24,911 nucleotides of DNA from positions 1 through 24,911 of IMG/VR virus record IMGVR_UViG_3300037071_004995; one strand, given 5' to 3'. The position numbers and the translations under genes are program-made. The DNA is from a virus. Under the pieces are notes generated by a model that saw only the letters and a program-made list of their open reading frames with translations, ran no database searches and was not told where the DNA came from. Below are positions 19,900 through 24,891 of this stretch, in pieces (positions within the stretch are counted from its first letter, which is position 1; each line of letters opens with the position of its first letter).

Positions 19900-20832
19900 A
19901 TGGGCGTTCACAAAAACATCACGATTGATTCATTTCCCAAGCAAGGGCAATGGGTTGGTAAAGAGGTAGAAGTGTGTTTCCACTACAACACCGGGCGATT
20001 GATTAAAGGCAAAATAATCCGGGATGATGCAGAAGACCCGTTCAAAACCATTATCGCTCTTGATGATGGCCGGGTAGTCTCAGGCGGGGAGTGTCAATAC
20101 TCTCTACCGCACTTGAAAGATCCCCCGAAAGAAATACAGTCAACTAGCGTAAATCACCTTATGAAAATACTACCATCACTGGCAATCCTCCTGATTGCTC
20201 TCTCGACTCACGCCGGCACGATCAAGTTCCCGGTTGGCCCCAACATCACCATGAACGCCGGCAAGGAATTAAACTTGGTGTTCAGCGGTTCTGGCTTTGC
20301 CTCAGATGCGACTTGCTCGATTCACCTGGTAGATGCCAAGACCTGGCAATCAACCTACCTGTGGAGCGCACCGATCTATAACACGAGCCAGCAGCTAGCC
20401 ATCCCCATTCCCTGGAATTGGATGGGACCTGCCACGTATGTGGTTCGCATTGAATCGGGGAGGTCTCACGCGACCAGTGGTTACACGGTCAGAATCAGGT
20501 CAGCGATTGTCTGGCCTTATGGCGGTTCGGTTTACTACCACGGCAGGGCCGGCGCAGTAACCTGGGCTGTTCCACCTAACTTCCCCATCGGCGCTGACCT
20601 CCTCGCGGTATCTCTCTGGCCCGAGGGTGGCGGTGGTATTGTCTACGTCAATGACGGGTGTGATCCTTTGGCTGGCGGGTGCAACTTCACGGTTCCAGAT
20701 ACGATTGGAACTTATCGCGTGGTGTTGGAAGGCTATTACATCATTCCCGAATGGTGGGACTCGGAAGTTGACGGAGACTGGCCGTGGGAATCGTTCGCTC
20801 AGGCGTGGTCAGAGAAGGTTTTTGTGAGGTAG
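19900..20832 (+). CDS. Large plus-strand protein: cytosolic domain fused in frame to a signal-peptide-bearing beta-rich protein
   Basis: This 310-residue frame joins two unlike parts. Residues 1-70 (KNITIDSFPKQGQWVGKEVE, VCFHYNTGRLIKGKIIRDDA, then ALDDGRVVSGGECQYS) resemble a small stand-alone phage protein of unknown function. At M88 a typical Sec signal begins: MKILPSLAILLIALSTHAG, with a likely cleavage after THA. After it come about 205 residues of beta-rich sequence arranged as two immunoglobulin-like or Kre9-like repeats (ITMNAGKELNLVFSGSGF; IVWPYGGSVYYHGRAGAVTW; FTVPDTIGTYRVVLEG). No stop separates the parts. It may be a type II membrane protein with the domain after residue 105 outside, or a fusion of two genes, or the second protein may start at the ATG at 20161, which has no clear ribosome binding site. 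Confidence 0.75.
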   Translation: MGVHKNITIDSFPKQGQWVGKEVEVCFHYNTGRLIKGKIIRDDAEDPFKTIIALDDGRVVSGGECQYSLPHLKDPPKEIQSTSVNHLMKILPSLAILLIALSTHAGTIKFPVGPNITMNAGKELNLVFSGSGFASDATCSIHLVDAKTWQSTYLWSAPIYNTSQQLAIPIPWNWMGPATYVVRIESGRSHATSGYTVRIRSAIVWPYGGSVYYHGRAGAVTWAVPPNFPIGADLLAVSLWPEGGGGIVYVNDGCDPLAGGCNFTVPDTIGTYRVVLEGYYIIPEWWDSEVDGDWPWESFAQAWSEKVFVR

Positions 20833-20859
20833 GGTTTTAGGATTCCCCTGCTTTTCACA

Positions 20860-20889
20860 GGCTCACTCTTAAACGGAGTGGGCCTTTTT
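20860..20889 (+). terminator. Rho-independent terminator for the plus-strand block
   Basis: GGCTCACTC (20860-20868) and GAGTGGGCC (20876-20884) form a nine-pair stem with one wobble and a seven-base loop, followed by TTTTT (20885-20889). It lies 28 bases after the stop at 20832. The stop codon of the convergent 56-aa gene lies inside the loop; on that strand no T-run follows, so termination is one-directional. Confidence 0.85.
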
Positions 20890-21039
20890 CATCCTCAACC
20901 ACACCTTGTACAACGCCTCTCGCTCGATCCGCTGCACGTAGCAATGGTCCATAGCCAGCATGGTTCCGACCTGTCTCAAGGTGCGGATAGCGCCCACGGC
21001 CCGGGCTAGTTCAGCGCCGATCTGTTGGTGGGTGGTCAT
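20869..21039 (-). CDS. Stand-alone sigma-70 region 4-like protein (56 aa)
   Basis: The product is MTTHQQIGAELARAVGAIRT, then LRQVGTMLAMDHCYVQRIER and EALYKVWLRMKKAHSV. Residues 20-50 (TLRQVGTMLAM... VQRIEREALYK) follow the helix-turn-helix of sigma-70 region 4.2 closely, in which a conserved (R)QIE-x-x-AL-x-K-(L/V) helix contacts the -35 element. No other sigma region is present. It could act as a repressor, co-activator or sigma-like adaptor for phage promoters. Its ATG shares ATGA with the 38-aa gene upstream, and AGAGAAAGAA lies before the start. It is the last gene of the minus-strand operon. Confidence 0.75.
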   Translation of the reverse strand: MTTHQQIGAELARAVGAIRTLRQVGTMLAMDHCYVQRIEREALYKVWLRMKKAHSV

Positions 21040-21152
21040 TTCTTTCTCTCTAAGACCAAAAATAACAGAATGCCAATAGTTACTGCCAAATTGACAACAG
21101 CCAGCGCCATAACAGCGTGAACGTCTCTTAATACGTGAAGATCATCTATCAT
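21036..21152 (-). CDS. 38-aa single-span membrane peptide
   Basis: A tiny frame coupled by ATGA on both sides: its ATG overlaps the stop of the VRR-NUC gene and its stop overlaps the start of the sigma-like gene. It begins MIDDLHVLRDVHAVMALAV and ends VNLAVTIGILLFLVLERKK. The hydrophobic helix at about residues 13-34 and the basic tail indicate a single membrane span with the C-terminus in the cytoplasm. Function unknown. Confidence 0.7.
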   Translation of the reverse strand: MIDDLHVLRDVHAVMALAVVNLAVTIGILLFLVLERKK

Positions 21153-21550
21153 TGTGGCCTCCCATCAAGGAACTCCCGCGCTTCCTGAACGCTACGAACC
21201 ACGAACACGAGCCAGCCATTGCGCCGCATCTGGCAATGACAGTCTAACTGACCCTCCGTAGGCTCCGATTTACCGATCTTCGCTTCAAATGCAAACCCGC
21301 GGCCATTCCAGAAGAAGAGAAAATCCGGTGCAAATCTCGTATTGGTAGTCCTTTTATCCATCCTGGACCGATTAAACCAGATATCCCGTTGGGTTAACAG
21401 TGCCGCAATCTGCTTTTGCAAGGTTCGCTCATCCTTTGCCACGCTGGATTTCTGGATCTCATCCCAGGTTCGGCCAGCCTTACCCATCGGTTTGCGGTCC
21501 TTGCCGTCCACGTACCTTAGGAATGACTCGGGGAGAACTTGAGACTTCAT
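21149..21550 (-). CDS. VRR-NUC domain nuclease
   Basis: This 133-residue protein carries the PD-(D/E)xK nuclease core of VRR-NUC proteins: the helix DERTLQKQIAALLTQRDIWF (about 40-59), then FAPDFLFF with D76, FAFEAKIG with E89 and K91 (the E-x-K motif), and Q101 in TEGQ, as in Holliday-junction-type and Fanconi-nuclease-like enzymes. The phage versions are stand-alone and act in replication or recombination on branched DNA. The N-terminal 35 residues are an extra helical extension. The start has a conserved lysine-rich N-terminus; AAGGCC precedes it. It belongs with the exonuclease and SSB-like genes. Confidence 0.85.
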   Translation of the reverse strand: MKSQVLPESFLRYVDGKDRKPMGKAGRTWDEIQKSSVAKDERTLQKQIAALLTQRDIWFNRSRMDKRTTNTRFAPDFLFFWNGRGFAFEAKIGKSEPTEGQLDCHCQMRRNGWLVFVVRSVQEAREFLDGRPQ

Positions 21551-21569
21551 GGGAATGGCCTTTTTTGCG

Positions 21570-21767
21570 TCACAGTTGCCCCCGGGAGGCGTTTTGATCG
21601 GTTTTGGCTGTCTGGGGTGGCATGTTCAGGATTATGTCGATAGCGGCCACGCAAGCTTTCATCTTCTGCTCGCACTCCTTGACCTGGACGAGGGCTACCC
21701 GGCGCAACCCCTCCAGTCGGCGCAGTTCGGCCTGGGCTTTGGATAGGGAGATGGCGTTAGCGTTCAT
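21570..21767 (-). CDS. Coiled-coil protein (65 aa)
   Basis: The start shares ATGA with the stop of the exonuclease gene. The sequence MNANAISLSKAQAELRRLEG and the following LRRVALVQVKECEQKMKACV are a heptad-like helix, with a short hydrophobic second helix (AAIDIILNM) and an unstructured tail. Many phages have a small coiled-coil protein at this place beside exonuclease or recombination genes; no function is assigned here. It ends 19 bases before the VRR-NUC gene. Confidence 0.65.
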   Translation of the reverse strand: MNANAISLSKAQAELRRLEGLRRVALVQVKECEQKMKACVAAIDIILNMPPQTAKTDQNASRGQL

Positions 21768-22411
21768 ATCCCCATCGCTGCTACGATCTTTCGGAGCAGG
21801 ACCACATCGTTCTTGGCGTACTCGATAGCTTTCTGCTGATCGTTCTTGAGCAGATCGGCAAAGTCCTTGCCGTTACCAGACTTCTCGCCGACACCCAGAG
21901 CCAGAGCGATATTCTTAAGCGAATGGCCTGCTGTGGGCTGATAGGGACCAGTCCAGACGCTTAACACGTCAACAAATGCCTCGTTCCATGACCATCGACC
22001 TCTGAAATAGGTTTGGAATACCTTGTAAACCGGGATCTTGTTGATGGCGCACCTCATACACAGAACAGGTAGGTCAAAGTGAAACCCATTAAAGCAGTAG
22101 GCTTTGCCACCTTGGTAAAGAACCTTCTCCAAATGTTTCACGATGTTCAGGAGCAAGGTCCGTTCGTTTTCATCTGCCACAACTTCCGGTTCTTCATCAT
22201 CCCAGACCCCGGCATAAGCGATGATCCTCCCGGTAATACCTGAAAGAGCCGCTTTGTCCCTCCATTCGATCTCCTTGCCTTCGATTGAGGCTTTGATCTT
22301 GGCTGGATCAACCAGCCTGGAATCAGGCAGGAACTCCGGCTTGAACTTGTTGAGCAATTCATCGGCTACCGGAGCAGTTTCCAGATCCCAAATGTATTTC
22401 TTTTCGCCCAT
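21764..22411 (-). CDS. DEDD-family 3'-5' exonuclease (DnaQ-like)
   Basis: From the ATG at 22411 the 215-residue product begins MGEKKYIWDLET with D9 and E11 (ExoI motif), has YCFNGFHFDLPVL at about 105-117 with D113 (ExoII), and ends with IEYAKNDVVLLRKI (residues 196-209) with Y198 and D202 (ExoIII). F-VDVLSVW at 147-153 is a further acidic residue. This is the signature of RNase H-like 3'-5' exonucleases related to DNA polymerase proofreading domains. A longer frame from 22552 is rejected because it runs into the SSB-like gene and begins in low-quality sequence. It starts four bases after that gene's stop. It probably trims DNA ends during replication or recombination. Confidence 0.85.
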   Translation of the reverse strand: MGEKKYIWDLETAPVADELLNKFKPEFLPDSRLVDPAKIKASIEGKEIEWRDKAALSGITGRIIAYAGVWDDEEPEVVADENERTLLLNIVKHLEKVLYQGGKAYCFNGFHFDLPVLCMRCAINKIPVYKVFQTYFRGRWSWNEAFVDVLSVWTGPYQPTAGHSLKNIALALGVGEKSGNGKDFADLLKNDQQKAIEYAKNDVVLLRKIVAAMGI

Positions 22412-22415
22412 AGGA

Positions 22416-22862
22416 TCAGAAGGGGACTTCTTCGTCTGTTTCGCCTTCCGGCACAAACTCATCTGGCGGGGGAGCAACGGGAGCAACAGGCTTTGCAACG
22501 GGAGGCTTAATCCCTGAAGGAACTGGCCTCGTCGCTGGCTGCCGTGGAGCACGAACCCTGATGCCGCCGACCAACTTGCCGCCGAACGATACGCTTGGGT
22601 CGTCGTAGAGAACGATCTTGTGGCCCGCCCAAGTATTAGATTCCCGGCTTCCGGTGATTTGCGCTATCAATTGCCCGTTGGTGCTGTTTACGATGAATGG
22701 CTTCTCCAGCTCATCAAACTCGATACACCATTTCAAATCCTGGGGTGCGCCTTCCTTGGCTACGTTTTCCTGGAAGGCGTCGCCCTTAATTGTTACGAGA
22801 ACACCCCTGCCCACATCGGCCTTGGTTAAGAATTTACTGTCTTTTAATTGGTCTACGTTCAT
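22416..22862 (-). CDS. SSB-like DNA-binding protein with acidic tip
   Basis: The 148-residue product starts MNVDQLKDSKFLTKADVGRG and has a beta-rich body (VLVTIKG, LKWCIEFDELEKPFIVN, and SFGGKLVGGIRVRAP at about 92-106). A proline-alanine linker leads to a strongly acidic end, DEEVPF, the same kind of terminal hydrophobic-acidic tip as bacterial SSB proteins (DDxxPF), which recruits partner proteins. The body recalls a phage family in which GGKxVGGIRVR is conserved and which has been suggested to be an SSB-like OB-fold. It follows leader copy 6, with AAAAAAGGA as the ribosome binding part. Confidence 0.7.
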   Translation of the reverse strand: MNVDQLKDSKFLTKADVGRGVLVTIKGDAFQENVAKEGAPQDLKWCIEFDELEKPFIVNSTNGQLIAQITGSRESNTWAGHKIVLYDDPSVSFGGKLVGGIRVRAPRQPATRPVPSGIKPPVAKPVAPVAPPPDEFVPEGETDEEVPF

Positions 22863-22869
22863 GGATATT

Positions 22870-22889
22870 CCTTTTTTAGTTTGTTGTTG
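22870..22889 (-). repeat. CA-rich leader repeat, copy 6 (minus strand)
   Basis: On the minus strand CAACAACAAACTAAAAAAGG lies seven bases before the ATG at 22862. This is the plus-strand leader element reappearing on the opposite strand in a different operon. Confidence 0.75.
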
Positions 22890-22956
22890 CTGCTTCCGAA
22901 ATTGGCACTTGCTTGGTTTTCCTGGCCTTAATTGTCACTGTTTTAGAGCTTCTCAT
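22876..22956 (-). CDS. Possible 26-aa basic peptide
   Basis: A short frame reads MRSSKTVTIKARKTKQVP and then ISEAATTN, stopping at TAA within leader copy 6. It begins directly after leader copy 7 (AACAACAAAAACACACAAA). It is strongly basic. Presence of a full leader and codon-like sequence favours real translation, but length makes this tentative. Confidence 0.45.
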   Translation of the reverse strand: MRSSKTVTIKARKTKQVPISEAATTN

Positions 22957-22975
22957 TTTGTGTGTTTTTGTTGTT
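22957..22975 (-). repeat. CA-rich leader repeat, copy 7 (minus strand)
   Basis: AACAACAAAAACACACAAA on the minus strand abuts the ATG at 22956. No GG is present, so it is the A/C-rich half only. Confidence 0.6.
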
Positions 22976-23502
22976 CAGAATGGGCATTTGCCAAGGTCGG
23001 CCAGAATTGTGCGCTTGAGTGATCCTATTTTATCTTCCTGCGTTTCGACTGGATTGTGTAGCGCAACGACCCACCACCTTTCCCCTTTCCAGTTTTCAGG
23101 TTTCAATGTTCCGTGTAGTGCTTTATGCGAGCACAGTGTCAACGGACCTGAAACCTCCTCCTCTAGCCCAACGGCTGCTTTTGTTTTTGAGCCTCCGTTT
23201 GCGGGTGTGCCATCATTGTTTGAGCGCCAAAAGGCAACTGTTGCGTTAGGCTGTCGGTGCTCCTCTAAGATTGCGGCGATGTATTTCTCCTTTTCGTAGC
23301 CGTCGCCGCAGCCGTCGCCGGAGCCGGAGCCGGAGCCGTAGCCGTAGCCGGAGCCGGAGCCGTCGCCGGAGCCGTCGCCGTAGCCGGAGCCGTAGCCGTA
23401 GCCGGAGCCGTAGCCGTAGCCGTCGCCGTAGCCGTAGCCGGAGCCGTAGCCGTAGCCGGAGCCGTAGCCGGAGCCGTCTAACCCCAAGGTTGTTGGTTCC
23501 AT
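22975..23502 (-). CDS. (Gly-X)n repeat protein with conserved C-terminal phage domain
   Basis: From the ATG at 23502 (MEPTTLGLDG) the 175-residue protein has 30 consecutive X-Gly pairs (X = Tyr, Ser, Asp or Cys; about residues 9-68), then a folded domain: YIAAILEEHRQPNATVAFWR, GTPANGGSKTKAAVGLEEEV, GPLTLCSHKALHGTLKPENW, WWVVALHNPVETQEDKIGSL. The order P-L-x-L-C-x-x-x-A-L-H-x-T-x-x-P-x-x-W, then W-V-V-A-L is one I recognise from phage proteins of unknown function (a DUF7666-like type), often preceded by such Gly-rich runs. AGAGG lies four bases before the ATG. It overlaps the end of the upstream gene by 25 bases. Whether the Gly-rich arm binds RNA, forms a flexible tether or self-associates is unknown. 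Confidence 0.8.
   Translation of the reverse strand: MEPTTLGLDGSGYGSGYGYGSGYGYGDGYGYGSGYGYGSGYGDGSGDGSGSGYGYGSGSGSGDGCGDGYEKEKYIAAILEEHRQPNATVAFWRSNNDGTPANGGSKTKAAVGLEEEVSGPLTLCSHKALHGTLKPENWKGERWWVVALHNPVETQEDKIGSLKRTILADLGKCPF
23296..23478 (-). repeat. Hexanucleotide repeat array encoding (Gly-X)30
   Basis: About 183 bases of six-base units, GGCTAC, GGCTCC or GGCGAC (one TGC), read on the minus strand. X is Tyr 12 times, Ser 11, Asp 6, Cys once. Every glycine is GGC, and the units differ only at the two positions that change X, as expected of slippage-type expansion. The opposite strand contains an open frame of Arg and Ser, which is a by-product. Confidence 0.9.
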
Positions 23503-23765
23503 AACGCCTCTGATTCTGGTGACGCTTCCATTATTGCGGTGACTCCATGAAGTGTGATTGCAGGAGCGGCAGGACCAATCTTGCAAGACTTGCTTGGACC
23601 ATTTGCCGCAAGTCCGACAATGCCTTTTACGTCGGCTGACCAGTAAACGCACATCCTAGCGCGTTCGAGGCGAATCGTTGTGTTTGTGGTGGGTTTAGCA
23701 TAACCGAAGAACACACCTTTACGTGAAGTGGTTACTACCATTGGGATAGTTGTGTCTTGTTTCAT
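23478..23765 (-). CDS. Conserved phage protein (95 aa, DUF6948-like)
   Basis: The product is MKQDTTIPMVVTTSRKGVFF, then YAKPTTNTTIRLERARMCVY, WSADVKGIVGLAANGPSKSC and KIGPAAPAITLHGVTAIMEA. The RKGVFFGY, then ARMCVYWSADVKGxxGLAANGPxxxCxIGPAxP, then T-x-x-G-V-T arrangement matches a phage protein type of unknown function that I know as DUF6948. Family members are about this length. It begins right after leader copy 8. The stop overlaps the Gly-X gene by 25 bases. Confidence 0.8.
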   Translation of the reverse strand: MKQDTTIPMVVTTSRKGVFFGYAKPTTNTTIRLERARMCVYWSADVKGIVGLAANGPSKSCKIGPAAPAITLHGVTAIMEASPESEALWNQQPWG

Positions 23766-23779
23766 TTTGTTTGTTGTTT
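23766..23779 (-). repeat. CA-rich leader repeat, copy 8 (minus strand)
   Basis: On the minus strand AAACAACAAACAAA abuts the ATG at 23765, matching the first 14 bases of copy 1; the AAGG half is replaced by the start codon itself. It starts at the stop codon of the AT-hook gene. Confidence 0.75.
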
Positions 23780-24056
23780 ATGACTGCTGCAAAATCTGCC
23801 CATTGCTCTCTGCCGGGACTTCAGGCTTGTTCCTGGACCCCTTGGGTCGTCCGGGCTTTTTCTTACGCTCTCGTGGTTTGCGCCCGGTGGATGTGAGGAT
23901 AGCCAGAACCGCAGCAGCATTTTCAACTATCCGCCTTGCCATATCCGAACTGGTAGCATCGCTCCCGAATAGTATTTCCAGTTCGTGCTTTTGAGCCTCA
24001 GCCAATGTTGGAAACATCCTACCTTCCACCATAAATCCGCTAGTTTTCTCGATCAT
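23778..24056 (-). CDS. AT-hook-like protein (92 aa)
   Basis: The N-terminal part (MIEKTSGFMVEGRMFPTLAE, then AQKHELEILFGSDA and ARRIVENAAAVLAILTSTGR) forms short strands and helices. The C-terminal part KKKPGRPKGSRNK (about residues 65-77) has the GRPKG core of an AT-hook, which binds the minor groove of A/T-rich DNA. It resembles a phage hypothetical family with a variable basic tail. AAAGGTTAGAA (24061-24071 on the minus strand) lies four bases before the ATG; it also holds the stop of the upstream 60-aa gene. It may help organise or regulate the phage genome. Confidence 0.7.
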   Translation of the reverse strand: MIEKTSGFMVEGRMFPTLAEAQKHELEILFGSDATSSDMARRIVENAAAVLAILTSTGRKPRERKKKPGRPKGSRNKPEVPAESNGQILQQS

Positions 24057-24062
24057 AATTTT

Positions 24063-24245
24063 CTAACCTTTCATTGATTGTTTCTTCCACTCTTCCCGGG
24101 CCTTGCGGCGGAATTGTCTGCGGTTCTTGCGTCTGGCCTTGCTCTCAGCCTTGAACATGATGGCTGGTTTTTCGCTGGATCTCACAATGAACCTGTCAGT
24201 GAAAAAGGAATACGCCGTCACTGCGAGCATGGGCCAGGAGATCAT
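24063..24245 (-). CDS. Basic small protein with a hydrophobic N-terminus (60 aa)
   Basis: The ATG at 24245 shares ATGA with the stop of the upstream gene; a longer frame to 24338 overlaps that gene throughout and is rejected. The product has a hydrophobic segment MISWPMLAVTAYSFFTDRFI followed by a very basic tail (KAESKARRKNRRQFRRKARE, then EWKKQSMKG). It may be a membrane-associated or nucleic-acid-binding peptide. Its KKQSMKG end and TAG stop are encoded within AAAGGTTAG, the ribosome-binding part of the following gene. Confidence 0.6.
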   Translation of the reverse strand: MISWPMLAVTAYSFFTDRFIVRSSEKPAIMFKAESKARRKNRRQFRRKAREEWKKQSMKG

Positions 24246-24454
24246 TGGTTGGGCGCAGTTGGTGTCGGCATCCAATAGGTAGGCTCTGAGCCACGCAACG
24301 GGTACGGACCGTGTTTCCCATCGTCCACATGCCACCACTGAATATCGTGTTCAATATATCTAGCCGATACGCATTGACCCTCCCACCACAACAGCACCAC
24401 CGTTCCATCTTTTGGAGCGGTTTCAATTGGGAGCCAGGAGATCTCTTTGCTCAT
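24242..24454 (-). CDS. DUF551-like protein (70 aa)
   Basis: The product opens MSKEISWLPIETAPKDGTVV and ends with GSEPTYWMPTPTAPNQ. The W-(L/I)-P-I-x-x-(A)-P-x-D-G start and the T-(Y/H)-WMP-x-P-x-x-P end are the hallmarks of DUF551 and related small phage proteins, with no known activity. The middle has a WWEGQCVSARY strand. It begins three bases after the stop of the upstream gene and ends sharing ATGA with the 60-aa gene. Confidence 0.75.
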   Translation of the reverse strand: MSKEISWLPIETAPKDGTVVLLWWEGQCVSARYIEHDIQWWHVDDGKHGPYPLRGSEPTYWMPTPTAPNQ

Positions 24455-24457
24455 AAA

Positions 24458-24721
24458 TCATTCCAGTGGAAACCCCAGCCCGCCCGCCACGCCGTTATGA
24501 ATGACAGGCGACTTATTGTTTAGGCAGTCAAAGCATACCCCTGGCTCAGGATGGTTGATCGGCCCGCGCCGTCGAATTACCCGCTCGAAATAGATCCCGC
24601 AGGACCAGCAGCGCATGGGCTGGCGGTAGTAGCGGGATTTGATCAACACCGCGCAGATGACAGCGACCCAAAACATGGTGGAGATGAACAAGGTGGCGGC
24701 GATACATTGGATAGGTGTCAT
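24458..24721 (-). CDS. Membrane-anchored zinc-ribbon protein (87 aa)
   Basis: The start at 24721 shares ATGA with the stop of the upstream gene. A hydrophobic helix (residues 7-27, IAATLFISTMFWVAVICAVL) anchors it in the membrane, and a zinc ribbon follows: C38-x2-C41 (RCWSCG) and C63-x2-C66 (VCFDC). The layout is N-terminal anchor, basic turn (KSRYYRQPMR), cysteine pair, 21-residue loop, second pair. Membrane-bound zinc ribbons of this kind are not assigned a role; a sensor or host-modifying protein is a reasonable but unsupported guess. Confidence 0.7.
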   Translation of the reverse strand: MTPIQCIAATLFISTMFWVAVICAVLIKSRYYRQPMRCWSCGIYFERVIRRRGPINHPEPGVCFDCLNNKSPVIHNGVAGGLGFPLE

Positions 24722-24891
24722 TGGCTTTTCTTTGGTATCCTGTTGCCTTCCTTGTCGTGATAATCCCACCAGAGAACTTCAAGCCTTGGTAGGTCATCAT
24801 CCTGCCAGCCCAGTTCAGAACAAGCTTCCAGCCACTTCAGGCACGCTCTTAACGCCCACACTGTGGCGTCCTGGGGCCGGTTGGTTTTCAT
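24718..24891 (-). CDS. Conserved small phage protein (57 aa)
   Basis: A strong AAGGAGGACGG lies just before the ATG at 24891. The product is MKTNRPQDATVWALRACLKW, then LEACSELGWQDDDLPRLEVL and WWDYHDKEGNRIPKKSQ. A helix with LRACLxWLxxCxxLGW followed by a final L-W-W-x-Y-H-D is a pattern I know from a family of small phage and bacterial proteins of unknown function. The stop shares ATGA with the next gene. It is the first complete gene at the right edge; 20 bases remain beyond it. Confidence 0.8.
   Translation of the reverse strand: MKTNRPQDATVWALRACLKWLEACSELGWQDDDLPRLEVLWWDYHDKEGNRIPKKSQ

Noticed and set aside
22412-22552. 47-residue N-terminal extension of the exonuclease
   Set aside because: It is Leu/Gln/Arg-rich sequence overlapping the 3' end of the SSB-like gene; the ATG at 22411 sits four bases after that gene and directly before the catalytic WDLET motif.
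23296-23478. CRISPR-like array
   Set aside because: The repeats are contiguous six-base units without spacers and encode Gly-X pairs.
23271-23504. Arg/Ser repeat protein on the plus strand
   Set aside because: It is the complement of the hexanucleotide array encoding Gly-X; flanking sequence on the plus strand has no protein-like character or ribosome binding site.
23503-23652. N-terminal extension of the Gly-X protein with two CxxC pairs that looks like a zinc ribbon
   Set aside because: It lies wholly inside the conserved 95-aa gene read in another frame, while the ATG at 23502 has its own AGAGG site; the cysteine pairs are most likely a frame by-product.
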